Shown: in pieces, positions 7,017 to 15,939 of the stretch | Position numbering within the stretch: the stretch's first letter is position 1 | How the letters are laid out: each line of letters opens with the position of its first letter | Assembly (NCBI GenBank): GCA_038320345.1 | Contig: JBBQED010000015.1 | Location: 11,495 to 75,494 of the forward strand | Origin: JBBQED01 sp038320345 | GTDB lineage: Bacteria; Bacteroidota; Bacteroidia; AKYH767-A; OLB10 | Reading direction: 5' to 3' | Length of the DNA stretch: 64,000 nucleotides | Made by a program: the position numbers and the translations under genes | Notes under the pieces: model-generated | Told to the model about the DNA's origin: nothing | The model's database searches: none | The model's input: the letters and a program-made list of their open reading frames with translations, nothing else

Positions 7017-9209
7017 ATGGCAATTCTGCGTTTCAAAGCGCTCGAGAAGAGTAGCAATCGTTCTCCGGTAATGGTAAATCCATCTTCTACCAAAGCATCA
7101 GACTATTACGGAATGAATGTGTTCGACAAAGAAAAGATGCATAAGTATCTTTCTAAAGAAGTTTTCAAACAAGTAATAGAAGCTACTACTACAGGTGTTA
7201 AAATTGACCGTAAAGTTGCCGAACTCGTTGCAGCGGCAATGAAAAATTGGGCGGTGAGCATGGGTGCTACACATTACACGCACTGGTTCCAGCCTCTAAC
7301 GGGTACCACTGCCGAAAAGCATGATGCTTTTTTTGAATTGAGTGATGATCAACGTGCCATTGAAGCGTTTAGTAGTAGTGCATTGGTTCAGCAAGAACCT
7401 GATGCTTCTTCTTTTCCAAATGGAGGAATTAGAAATACGTTCGAAGCAAGAGGATATACAGCTTGGGATCCTAGTTCTCCTGCTTTTATCATGGAAGGAT
7501 CAGGTGGTAAAACATTATGTATCCCAACCATTTTCGTTTCCTATACCGGTGAAACGCTGGACTTCAAAGCTCCATTGCTGAAAGCATTGCATGCATTGAA
7601 TCAAGCTGCAATTCCTGTTTGCCAGTATTTCGATAAAAATGTAACGCATGTTTGGTCAACTTTAGGAATTGAACAAGAATATTTTTTAGTGGATATCGAT
7701 TTGTATAATGCTCGTCCCGATTTGGAAATGACCGGCCGAACGCTCTTCGGTGCTCATGCTGCTAAAGGTCAGCAATTGGATGATCATTATTTCGGTTCTA
7801 TCCCAGCACGTGCTCTTGCATTCATGATTGATCTTGAAATTGAATCATTGAAGTTGGGGATTCCTCTGAAAACTCGTCATAACGAAGTGGCTCCTTCTCA
7901 GTTTGAATGTGCTCCTGTTTTTGAAGATATCAATTTAGCCGTTGACCATAATTCATTGTTGATGGATCTCATGGAAAAAATTGCTCGTCGTCATAACTTC
8001 AAAGTATTGCTTCATGAAAAACCTTATGCAGGAATCAATGGTTCCGGTAAGCATAATAATTGGAGCATGTCAACCAATACCGGCAAGAATTTATTGTCGC
8101 CAGGAAATTCTCCTAAGAGTAATCTTTGGTTCCTTACTTTCTTTGTGAATACGATTCGTGCAGTTTTTGAACATGCTGATTTGATGCGTGCATCTATTGC
8201 ATCAGCCAGTAATGATCATCGCCTTGGTGCTAACGAAGCTCCTCCTGCAATTATGTCCATCTTCCTTGGCGAACAGTTGAGTGCTGTGTTGGATGAGATT
8301 GAAAAATCAGTGAAGGATAAAAAAATGACTCCTGAAGAGAAAACAGCATTAAAACTGAATATCGGAAAGATCCCTGAAATCCTGTTAGATAATACTGATC
8401 GTAATCGTACTTCTCCTTTTGCTTTTACCGGCAATAAATTTGAATTCCGTGCCGTAGGCTCTTCAGCAAATTGTGGTCATGCGATGACTACTTTAAATAC
8501 TATCGTTGCGGATCAATTGAAAAAATTCCATGCAGAAGTAGAAAGCTTAGCAAAAAAAGGAATGAAAACTGATGAAGCGATTTTGAAAGTGTTGCGTAAA
8601 TATATCGTTGAGTCAAAAGCTATTCGATTTGAAGGAAATGGTTATAGTGAGGAGTGGAAAAAAGAAGCTAAGAAACGTGGTCTGAATAATATTACTACTA
8701 CACCAACAGCTCTCGATGCATTCGTTTCTAAGAAAACATTGGGAGTATTTGAAGACAATAATATTTTTACACACCGCGAACTCGAAGCACGTCATGAAAT
8801 CATGCTGGAGACCTACATTAAGAAGATTCAGATTGAATCACGGGTGATGGCAAATATCGCTATCAATCATATTATTCCTGCTGCTATTCGTTATCAAACT
8901 TTACTGGTAGAAAACGTAGAAGGAATTAAAGATATAGGTCTACCAAAAGAAACGTACAGTGCTCAAGTGGAACTCATCAAAGAAATCTCTTCTCATATCG
9001 TGGTGATTAAGAAAGAATCTGATGCCATGGTGGAAGCTCGTAAAGCTGCCAATAATATTGAAGATATCCGTGCTCGTGCTATCGCCTATTGTGAAAAAGT
9101 AAAATCACATTTTGAAGATATCCGCTATCACGTTGACAAACTAGAGCTGATTGTAGACGATGAAAACTGGCCGCTCCCAAAATATCGTGAACTGGTTGCG
9201 ATCCGTTAA
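7017..9209 (+). CDS. glnN: Glutamine synthetase type III
   Basis: Makes glutamine from glutamate, ammonia and ATP in the cytoplasm. The product is 730 residues, the usual length of GSIII and much longer than GSI (about 470). It starts MAILRFKALEKSSNR, typical of GSIII. Other motifs are the N-terminal GAxHYTHWFQPLTG-like segment, the substrate/metal strand LGIEQEYFLVD, KTRHNEVAPSQFE, the ATP-site region NGSGKHNNWSMS, and DRNRTSPFAFTGNKFEFRAVG. The frame is open back to a TTG at 6939, but that codon lies inside the -7 box, so ATG 7017 is the real start. A terminator follows directly, so the gene is probably monocistronic. With gdhA (33.9-35.2 kb) it supplies ammonia assimilation. Confidence 0.96.
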   Translation: MAILRFKALEKSSNRSPVMVNPSSTKASDYYGMNVFDKEKMHKYLSKEVFKQVIEATTTGVKIDRKVAELVAAAMKNWAVSMGATHYTHWFQPLTGTTAEKHDAFFELSDDQRAIEAFSSSALVQQEPDASSFPNGGIRNTFEARGYTAWDPSSPAFIMEGSGGKTLCIPTIFVSYTGETLDFKAPLLKALHALNQAAIPVCQYFDKNVTHVWSTLGIEQEYFLVDIDLYNARPDLEMTGRTLFGAHAAKGQQLDDHYFGSIPARALAFMIDLEIESLKLGIPLKTRHNEVAPSQFECAPVFEDINLAVDHNSLLMDLMEKIARRHNFKVLLHEKPYAGINGSGKHNNWSMSTNTGKNLLSPGNSPKSNLWFLTFFVNTIRAVFEHADLMRASIASASNDHRLGANEAPPAIMSIFLGEQLSAVLDEIEKSVKDKKMTPEEKTALKLNIGKIPEILLDNTDRNRTSPFAFTGNKFEFRAVGSSANCGHAMTTLNTIVADQLKKFHAEVESLAKKGMKTDEAILKVLRKYIVESKAIRFEGNGYSEEWKKEAKKRGLNNITTTPTALDAFVSKKTLGVFEDNNIFTHRELEARHEIMLETYIKKIQIESRVMANIAINHIIPAAIRYQTLLVENVEGIKDIGLPKETYSAQVELIKEISSHIVVIKKESDAMVEARKAANNIEDIRARAIAYCEKVKSHFEDIRYHVDKLELIVDDENWPLPKYRELVAIR

Positions 9210-9230
9210 GTAAAGATAAATTTTGTGGTT

Positions 9231-9260
9231 AAGGCTCATCGAAAGATGGGCCTTTTTTTA
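9231..9260 (+). terminator. Rho-independent terminator of glutamine synthetase
   Basis: AAGGCTCATC (9231-9240), loop GAAA, GATGGGCCTT (9245-9254), followed by a run of T. This is a 10-bp stem with one G-T pair and a stable GNRA-type loop, 21 bp after the stop codon. Confidence 0.9.
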
Positions 9261-9300
9261 TGATGATGAGGAACTGAAATAAAATGCAAACGCCTTCATT

Positions 9301-10500
9301 TCAGAGTATCGATTTTGATAAGCCACGGAATACAATTGCTTGGAGAATCTGAAGTAGGGCGTTAAAGAGTAAAACTGTGGATAATGATTGCGTAGAAAAA
9401 ATATAGGGCAAACAAAGAATATTGATTACGATCACACTACTATTGATCAATAAAACTTTTTTCTCCTCATTGATTTTATAAAGGGCATAGATGTAAGGGA
9501 TCGAATAAAAGAAGGGAAGGATAAAAAAGAATCCATAAATCATCATGGTATAATCACCTTCAAAATGATAGCAATAATGCATCAATACTGATCCGAACAA
9601 AATCATTATCGGAGTTAAAATACTGCCTGCAATTAATAAGTTTAGGGCTACTTTAGATATTGTTTCATCACTCATTCTGTAAAGGTTCTGCAAATAAGGC
9701 TGAACGATAAAGTAAGCCACCGACTGTCCCATTAAAAGAATACTCATCATGATCTGATAAAAAGCAAGTTGACTCGCAGGCAGAAAATGAGTTGCAATCA
9801 GTTGATCAGTTCTTGAATGAAGTAACCCCGTGAATCCAATTAAGAAAAAGGGTGCTGCTAATTTTAATTGTGTAAAGTCGAGGCCAATGCTAATCGATAA
9901 CGGAAAGTCATTGCGTTGAATCAATCCCATCAGTACTGTTTTAATCACTTCAGCGAGAGTAAAGATTTTGATCAGCATCAAAGTGGATAGTGATGTTTTC
10001 CAGAGTCCAATAGCAGCGATCAGAAAGATTCCGCCTGCTATTTCAGCTATGATAGTATAGTGAAACTTTCGTCTAAATATAATGGCTGGTTCGAATGATT
10101 GATAAATAAATCTGAAAATAATCCATCCTAAAATCCATACTCCATGAATAAGGGATATAGGAGCAAGGACTAAGATCATAGCAAGAAGAAAGAGAAAAGG
10201 TGTTCTCGATTTTATAGAAGATTGCCAATGAATAACTGCTGCTGATGGATCTAATGAAAAGTTTCTAAGTAGCAGATCTTTTGAACCAAAAACCATCAGG
10301 TGTGCCGCAAGATTCATCCATAAAAATTCCTGAATGAAATCACCCCAAAGGATCGCTCCATACAACCGCACCACTAATAATGAAACTAAAAGACTAATCA
10401 CTGGTGTTAATCCTGCACTTACTCCCGTCATCAGGATAGGTAGCAGGCGTTTCCACTGCTTAGATTCCGTAAAGTTCCCTGTACTGTTTAACTGTTTCAT
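9301..10500 (-). CDS. Polysaccharide/oligosaccharide flippase-like membrane protein
   Basis: A 399-residue, almost entirely hydrophobic protein with about 10-12 predicted membrane segments, organised like Wzx/MATE-type oligosaccharide flippases (opening LMTGVSAGLTPVISLLVSLL, then RLYGAILWGDF). Flippases move lipid-linked glycans across the cytoplasmic membrane. It is the last of three tightly packed genes and its first 41 bp overlap the glycosyltransferase upstream. That supports translational coupling and a common glycan. An internal Met at codon 24 (10431) would avoid the overlap but cut into the first helix, so ATG 10500 is preferred. Sequence identity to any characterised flippase looks low; the call rests on topology and context. 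Confidence 0.65.
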   Translation of the reverse strand: MKQLNSTGNFTESKQWKRLLPILMTGVSAGLTPVISLLVSLLVVRLYGAILWGDFIQEFLWMNLAAHLMVFGSKDLLLRNFSLDPSAAVIHWQSSIKSRTPFLFLLAMILVLAPISLIHGVWILGWIIFRFIYQSFEPAIIFRRKFHYTIIAEIAGGIFLIAAIGLWKTSLSTLMLIKIFTLAEVIKTVLMGLIQRNDFPLSISIGLDFTQLKLAAPFFLIGFTGLLHSRTDQLIATHFLPASQLAFYQIMMSILLMGQSVAYFIVQPYLQNLYRMSDETISKVALNLLIAGSILTPIMILFGSVLMHYCYHFEGDYTMMIYGFFFILPFFYSIPYIYALYKINEEKKVLLINSSVIVINILCLPYIFSTQSLSTVLLFNALLQILQAIVFRGLSKSIL

Positions 10501-11533
10501 GGATCAATGGTACTGGAGTCGGCACAAAATGGATCGGTTGGCTTAACAGCGAAGTTATGCGGATTTTCATCTCAGCAAGATCACTACAAGGATAAATCAT
10601 ATCTTTTACAGGATGAAAACCTACCTTAAAACAGACTGTTGGAATTCCTGCGTAGCCGGCTTCCAAGATAGCATGTGAAGAGGCTTCATAACGGCTAGTA
10701 TGTACGAAGATTTTACTCTGGTGAAAGAGTTTTAAAATGGTATTATTGGGAATGGCTCCTAATAATGATATGGTAGTAATAAGTCCTTCTTCAGCAATTT
10801 GCTGCTGTAGTTTTTTTCGCAGAGGTCCATCACCCGCCATTGCAACTTTCAGTTGAGGAAAATCTTTTTTAAGGTCTTTAACTAATTCTATAAAAAGATG
10901 ATATCGTTTTAATTCAGTAAATGAGCCTGCGGTTACTAAATCATACTGCGTTGTGGAAGTGGTTAGCTGTTCATATTGCTCTGGATTAATGCCTAATGGA
11001 ATGACCATTACGGGTAACTTGGATTGGAAATGTACCGTTAATTGATCAGCAGAAAATTGGGAATTGGCAACAATTTGGAGCTTCTCTTTTTTCATTAGTT
11101 TAAGATAATGATTGCTCGAGAGTGCATCCTGTCCTAAAATACTTGCAATATGGGTTAAGTTATATCGCGATGCAAATTGCTGTCCTAAATAAGCGGTAGC
11201 AGTTAACCATAAACTATGGATTACAATTTCAGGATGTTGTTTTCGGATTGCAGCAAAGACTTTCTTTATCTTTAAAAAAGTGAAAATTCTAAAAATACCT
11301 CTTTTGTTTTTTCCTCCTGCACTGTACACGTTAATGCCTTTCCATTGATACCAGCCTTTTTCAAAAGGATATTGAAAACTGAGCACCGTAATGCGTTGAG
11401 GACCGATTTCTTTAGCCAATGCTTGAATATAACCCTGTACAGAGGGCAAGCAATTAAAATCTAATTCATCCTCGGGAAATCCTGGAGTTAGAATGATGAG
11501 ATGCTTATCGGATTCTGTAAAGTTCCCAGCCAT
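10460..11533 (-). CDS. GT4-family glycosyltransferase (GT-B fold)
   Basis: A 357-residue enzyme likely transferring a sugar from a nucleotide donor to a lipid-linked acceptor on the inner face of the membrane. The N-terminal half starts with a Rossmann strand (LIILTPGFPEDE). The C-terminal half has the GT4 pattern: strand YDLVTAGSFTELKRYHL, KVAMAGDGPLRKKLQQQ, VSLLGAIPNN-like segment, and the donor-binding HTSRYEASSHAILEAGYAG with the E-x7-E motif. It overlaps the upstream membrane enzyme by 29 bp and the downstream flippase by 41 bp. No signal peptide. The sugar is not predictable from the sequence. Confidence 0.85.
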   Translation of the reverse strand: MAGNFTESDKHLIILTPGFPEDELDFNCLPSVQGYIQALAKEIGPQRITVLSFQYPFEKGWYQWKGINVYSAGGKNKRGIFRIFTFLKIKKVFAAIRKQHPEIVIHSLWLTATAYLGQQFASRYNLTHIASILGQDALSSNHYLKLMKKEKLQIVANSQFSADQLTVHFQSKLPVMVIPLGINPEQYEQLTTSTTQYDLVTAGSFTELKRYHLFIELVKDLKKDFPQLKVAMAGDGPLRKKLQQQIAEEGLITTISLLGAIPNNTILKLFHQSKIFVHTSRYEASSHAILEAGYAGIPTVCFKVGFHPVKDMIYPCSDLAEMKIRITSLLSQPIHFVPTPVPLIHETVKQYRELYGI

Positions 11534-12926
11534 TCGGGAGTGATTTTAATGAAATTAACCTTCCTTCCACTCTGAGTTTGCGGTAAATTTTTCCGGGCGG
11601 AGTATCTTTATATTGTCGATTGAAACGATTCGGATTGTAAAGGAATAAACTTTCACTTTCCATGATGGCATCTGGATTATTCCAGATATTCACAATCTCC
11701 TGCTGTACGGAATAAGTATGTAATGCACCATCAATAGAAAAGGTGTACAAAGTTCTATTGGGTTGATGTTTGAGTTCTGACGCAACAATATATTCTTCTT
11801 GTTGATATTGATAAAAAGGTCGGATAGCCCTATACGTTAGTCCCATCTGAATTCCGAAAATAACCGTGAGGATGATAAGTTTACTGGTTCTGTTTTTGAT
11901 GTAACTAGAAGCAACTTCAAAGCCGGGATAAAGGAACAGTAGTAATAAGGGTAACCCCGGTAGTAAGAAGCGCATATTCTGAAATGGAATTCCAGCCAAA
12001 TACACTAAGAATAAAATTAAGGATACAATCCACCATTTCGGAACAGGACTTTTTCGCTTGAAGGAGAAAAATAATAAGAGTCCTGCCGGGAAACAGAACC
12101 CAGGATGAAAAATCAATGCTAATACATACAATATGTTCGGAAACGTATAGGAGAATGCGCCTTCTTGTGTATTAAATGAAAACTGAAACAGGTAAAGTAG
12201 GGACCAATTTTTTACCCATGGATGATGCAAAAACGCAAAATTTTCCTGCGCTCTAAGAAAGAAGGAAGGACTGAATGTAAAGATCCCAATGGCAGCGGCA
12301 ATCAGTAAGAGCGAAAATTGTTTTTTAAGGAATGGTATGCACGCTGGTATTAGAGGTAAGAGAAAAACTCCCGCAATATATCGAGTCTGAATCGCCATTA
12401 TTCCTGCAAATACTGCTAATAATAAAGCCGGTCCTTCTTGCTTACGATCGAAAATTAGTAAATAGTAAAAGAATATTGAAAGAAATGCGCAGCATAACAT
12501 ATCGGACATTCCAGTAATGGCTGCTCTAATAAAAAATGGAGAACAGAAGAGTAGAAAGATGGCATAGCGTTGCCTTTGTGTTCCTTCGGGATAAAGTAAT
12601 TTTAGCGTCTTACAAAAGAAAATAAAACATACCGCTGCTGAAATTAAACTGACAAATTGCAAGGATAAAATATCAGGTACTAGGAACGATACAAATGCTG
12701 TGATCACGGGATATCCTACCGGCCAGAAAAATGAGCCGGGTTCTGTTCCTCCAGTTAGAAAAGAAGCAATTGCTTTTGAATACCGTAAATATTCATGGCT
12801 GTCCTGCCCATATAATCCATTGAAACCTGTCAAGCGGCAGATGATCCAAATTAAGGGGATCATCAGGATTACCGGAAGCCAGTAAAAGCGCCAAGTAGAT
12901 CGGTCTTTAAGGTTAGGATCTTCCAT
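11505..12926 (-). CDS. GT-C type membrane glycosyltransferase (GT39/PMT-like)
   Basis: A 473-residue integral membrane protein with about 10-11 hydrophobic segments and a short C-terminal soluble tail. After the first helix, the extracytoplasmic loop reads GLYGQDSHEYLRYSKA, with the acidic/His residues in the place where GT-C enzymes such as GT39 and ArnT keep their catalytic Asp. FFWPVGYPVIT follows, like the PPGYP-type motif of such enzymes. GT-C enzymes use polyprenyl-phosphate sugars at the outer membrane face, which agrees with the GT4 enzyme and flippase that follow in the same cluster. The stop codon lies inside the start region of the GT4 gene. It begins 38 bp after the TonB receptor gene ends. 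Confidence 0.7.
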   Translation of the reverse strand: MEDPNLKDRSTWRFYWLPVILMIPLIWIICRLTGFNGLYGQDSHEYLRYSKAIASFLTGGTEPGSFFWPVGYPVITAFVSFLVPDILSLQFVSLISAAVCFIFFCKTLKLLYPEGTQRQRYAIFLLFCSPFFIRAAITGMSDMLCCAFLSIFFYYLLIFDRKQEGPALLLAVFAGIMAIQTRYIAGVFLLPLIPACIPFLKKQFSLLLIAAAIGIFTFSPSFFLRAQENFAFLHHPWVKNWSLLYLFQFSFNTQEGAFSYTFPNILYVLALIFHPGFCFPAGLLLFFSFKRKSPVPKWWIVSLILFLVYLAGIPFQNMRFLLPGLPLLLLFLYPGFEVASSYIKNRTSKLIILTVIFGIQMGLTYRAIRPFYQYQQEEYIVASELKHQPNRTLYTFSIDGALHTYSVQQEIVNIWNNPDAIMESESLFLYNPNRFNRQYKDTPPGKIYRKLRVEGRLISLKSLPNGWELYRIR

Positions 12927-12964
12927 TGAGTAGGTGAATTTAGTTAACCTATCTACATAAACCG

Positions 12965-15265
12965 TTAAAACGTCAGATTTGCTCCTAAAGAGGGTAGTGC
13001 TGGTAACTGATCAACACGTTTATAGCGTACTCTGTCAAAATAGAAGATGTTGGATCGATTGTAAACATTGATCACGCTTGCGGTCACTTCCAAATTGGAA
13101 TTCTTACCAATGGCAAAGGTTTTCTTCAAACTTAAATCCATCCGATGGTAATCTGGTAGTTGTCCTTTGTTTAAATCTCCGTAGATAATACCCAGATTTC
13201 CATTGTCAGTGTTGATATTGGTGTATAATCCATTTTGGAAATTCAAATATTCATAATATCCTGCTGTTTTAGTAAATGGAAATCCTGAACCATAATTCCA
13301 TCTTACATTAAATTCCCAATTCAATTTTTTACCGAAGGTATAAGAACCTACTAAGTTCATATTATTTCTTCGATCGAAATGTGGATGATAAGTCCTGATT
13401 TCATCCTGACGCGTAACATATCCATGAGAATATACAGCCCAGAGATAAAGGCGTTTATATTCATATTTCAAAACGAAATCTACACCATAGGATTTGCCTC
13501 TCTCAACAATAAAATCTTTGACTAAATAATCTGGTTGATTGGAGTAGGTTCCATTGTCAGGATAAACTTTGTCTCTGTTTGTATTGGTTACTTGTGGGAA
13601 ATACTTGTAATATCCTTCCACATTTAAACTCAAATGAGTATGTAGGTCTGCTTCAAATCCAAGGATGAGGTCTCTGGCTTTCTGTAACCTGCTTTTTACT
13701 TCTTTCCCTCTGAATTCTTCTGGTAAACTTTCAGGACCGGACAGAAAACCATAAAATAAATTCACAACATCACGATCGGAACTAGTACTCATCAAATTCT
13801 GTGAATACATTCCTGCTGCTGCTTTCATTCTGAATTTATTACTTACATTCCATTTCACTCCTATGCGGGGTTCTGGTGAAAATTCAGAAAGTGAAGCGTA
13901 ATAATGTAAACGTATGCTCGGCTCAATTACGATTTTATCTCTTGTGATACGGTAGCGTAAAAATGTTCCAAACTCTGTAGTGTTTTCTATTTGTTCTGAT
14001 TTAACATTCGTTATCGAATACGCTTTGTACTCAGTTTTAAATCCTAAAACCTCAAATCCAAATTTCATCTCATCACGGTTGTAAAAACTGGTGAGGTTTA
14101 ATCCCAGATTAAATCCATTGATAGCACTATTCCGTGGTTTTTCGTCGGCTTCTTGCTGATTGATCTTGTATCCTGAGTAAGCAAAAACACCATCAATTAA
14201 AGTATTGGAACCCTGAGGAACTAATACGAAGTTGCTTCCGAAACCATTCGACTTCCAATCAATATTTGCAATGTTCTGAAACTTGGCATCATCTTGAAAA
14301 TTAAAACCAAAGAAACTTACTTTACTTCCGTTCTCTCCGTTGATTGAAATTTTAGAATACAGATCTGAAAAGCTATATGGAAGCCCGTCTTTGTTGGCGT
14401 ATTCATAAAAAGTTTTAGAAGATTTATCTAAATAAGAATTTTTATAAGAAAAAACAAAGGAGGTAGAACCACTACCGCTTTCATCCTGTTTTTTAAGAGG
14501 TCCTTCTACCAATACTTTTGATCCGAAAGTGCTTGCTGAAATTTTTCCTCCAATGCGTTTTTTATTTCCATCACGCGTAGTAATATCCATCACCGATGAA
14601 ATTCTTCCTCCATATTCTGCATTAAAACCTCCAGTATATACATCTGCATTTTTCAGGATGTCGGTATCGAAAACGGAAAACAATCCGATAGAGTGGAAGG
14701 GGTTGTAAATAATCATTCCATCTAGTAAAACTTTATTCATAACGGGCGTTCCACCGCGGATATAAAGCTGTCCTCCTTGGTCTCCACTAAATACTACTCC
14801 TGGTAATACTTGTAGGTATTGTGCTAAATCAGGATCACCACCAATAGAGGGTACAAGTTTAATTTCCTTAGGTGTAATTTTATTCACGGAAGTCTGAACT
14901 TCGGTACGTTGTGCAATTTTTTCTGCCGACACATCAATTTCTTTCAAATTGATAGTTCCTTTTTTAAGAAAGAGTTGTTTCGATAGGATATCATTTTCTT
15001 TGACCGTCATGCTGGCAAAAGCGCTGTCAAATCCTATTGCAGTTGCAGTTAATGTGTAAACACCTGCTGGAATTCTAGTGAGGTTGTAATAACCATTTAC
15101 ATCGGTACTGGTTCCGTAGTTTGTTCCTTTCAGAAATACAGGCGTAAATAAAATAGGTTCACCACTTTCTTTGTCATATACAAATCCTTTAATACTTCCC
15201 GTTTGTGCAGAAATTTGTGTGATGCTGAAAAATGAAAAAATAAGGAGTACTATAATTCTACGCAT
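12965..15265 (-). CDS. TonB-dependent outer membrane receptor with carboxypeptidase-like N-domain
   Basis: A 766-residue outer membrane protein. It has a signal peptide (MRRIIVLLIFSFFSITQISAQ), a carboxypeptidase regulatory-like beta domain at about 24-105 (GSIKGFVYDKESGEPIL...TDVNGYYNLTRIPAG), a TonB plug at about 125-235 (LVPSIGGDPDLAQYLQVLPG, YIRGGTPVMNKVLLDG), then a 22-strand-type barrel ending in the aromatic residue Phe (LGANLTF). The substrate is unknown. There is no SusD partner, so it is not a classical Sus pair. The length fits siderophore/vitamin-type receptors with the extra N-domain. The gene follows the EVE gene by 38 bp and precedes the glycan trio by 38 bp on the same strand. 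Confidence 0.92.
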   Translation of the reverse strand: MRRIIVLLIFSFFSITQISAQTGSIKGFVYDKESGEPILFTPVFLKGTNYGTSTDVNGYYNLTRIPAGVYTLTATAIGFDSAFASMTVKENDILSKQLFLKKGTINLKEIDVSAEKIAQRTEVQTSVNKITPKEIKLVPSIGGDPDLAQYLQVLPGVVFSGDQGGQLYIRGGTPVMNKVLLDGMIIYNPFHSIGLFSVFDTDILKNADVYTGGFNAEYGGRISSVMDITTRDGNKKRIGGKISASTFGSKVLVEGPLKKQDESGSGSTSFVFSYKNSYLDKSSKTFYEYANKDGLPYSFSDLYSKISINGENGSKVSFFGFNFQDDAKFQNIANIDWKSNGFGSNFVLVPQGSNTLIDGVFAYSGYKINQQEADEKPRNSAINGFNLGLNLTSFYNRDEMKFGFEVLGFKTEYKAYSITNVKSEQIENTTEFGTFLRYRITRDKIVIEPSIRLHYYASLSEFSPEPRIGVKWNVSNKFRMKAAAGMYSQNLMSTSSDRDVVNLFYGFLSGPESLPEEFRGKEVKSRLQKARDLILGFEADLHTHLSLNVEGYYKYFPQVTNTNRDKVYPDNGTYSNQPDYLVKDFIVERGKSYGVDFVLKYEYKRLYLWAVYSHGYVTRQDEIRTYHPHFDRRNNMNLVGSYTFGKKLNWEFNVRWNYGSGFPFTKTAGYYEYLNFQNGLYTNINTDNGNLGIIYGDLNKGQLPDYHRMDLSLKKTFAIGKNSNLEVTASVINVYNRSNIFYFDRVRYKRVDQLPALPSLGANLTF

Positions 15266-15303
15266 ACGTTAAGTTCTTGTATTGGTTAAATAATACTATA
15301 CCT

Positions 15304-15723
15304 CTATTTCTTTACTTTCAATGCTGATAGCTCAAGGATCACATCAAACTCTTCTGGTTTGATGGAGGCCACTGAAAGTCGGCTAAGGCGAACCAACTCC
15401 ACATCTTTCAAACGAGGTTCAGCTTTTACGGTGATGAGCGTTACCGGATTCTTAAGTTTCTTAAAAGGCTTTAAATCCACAGCAAGCCAATTAGGATTAT
15501 CGGTAGTTGGGTCTTGATAGTGCTCCTTACTGACTTTAGCAATCCCAACAATTTCTAATCCTTCGTTACTATGATACCAAAGCACGAGATCGCCTTTTTT
15601 CATGCTTCTCAGGTTGTTTCGAGCACCATAATTACGGACTCCATCCCAGCTGGCAAGGCCATCTTTTTCAAATTGAGTCCAGGAATATTTAAACGGTTCT
15701 GACTTAACGAGCCAGTAATTCAT
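15304..15723 (-). CDS. EVE domain protein (thymocyte nuclear protein 1-like)
   Basis: A 139-residue single-domain protein of the EVE/PUA superfamily. The start MNYWLVKSEPFKYSW, the WDGVRNYGARNNLRSMK segment, KGDLVLWYHSN and the end around PEEFDVILEL all match the family. EVE domains bind modified bases such as 5-methylcytosine in DNA or RNA; the partner here is unknown. The frame extends 14 codons upstream, but ATG 15723 gives the canonical WLVKSEP start. It lies upstream of the TonB receptor on the same strand. A functional link is not obvious. Confidence 0.9.
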   Translation of the reverse strand: MNYWLVKSEPFKYSWTQFEKDGLASWDGVRNYGARNNLRSMKKGDLVLWYHSNEGLEIVGIAKVSKEHYQDPTTDNPNWLAVDLKPFKKLKNPVTLITVKAEPRLKDVELVRLSRLSVASIKPEEFDVILELSALKVKK

Positions 15724-15893
15724 GTTGTAGAGCGATAAAGGGTAGCCGAAAATAGGAAATTTCACTATGCTAAACCCAATACAAACCGGGATTTTTAGGC
15801 TTTTAGCCCTTTAAACAAATTCCGGTTCTTAGATGAGTGGTTTTCAAGCCTTCATGGATAGTGTTATACTCGTAAAACTTATATTCGAAATGT

Positions 15894-15922
15894 TTGTTTA
15901 CTTGATTATCTAACTAAATTTG
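15894..15922 (+). promoter_or_regulatory. Bacteroidota promoter of the dienelactone hydrolase gene
   Basis: TTG (15894-15896), 18 bp, TAAATTTG (15915-15922). This is close to the consensus in sequence and spacing. The predicted start site is about 10 nt before ATG 15940. Confidence 0.65.
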
Positions 15923-15939
15923 AAACAAAAATATTGATT

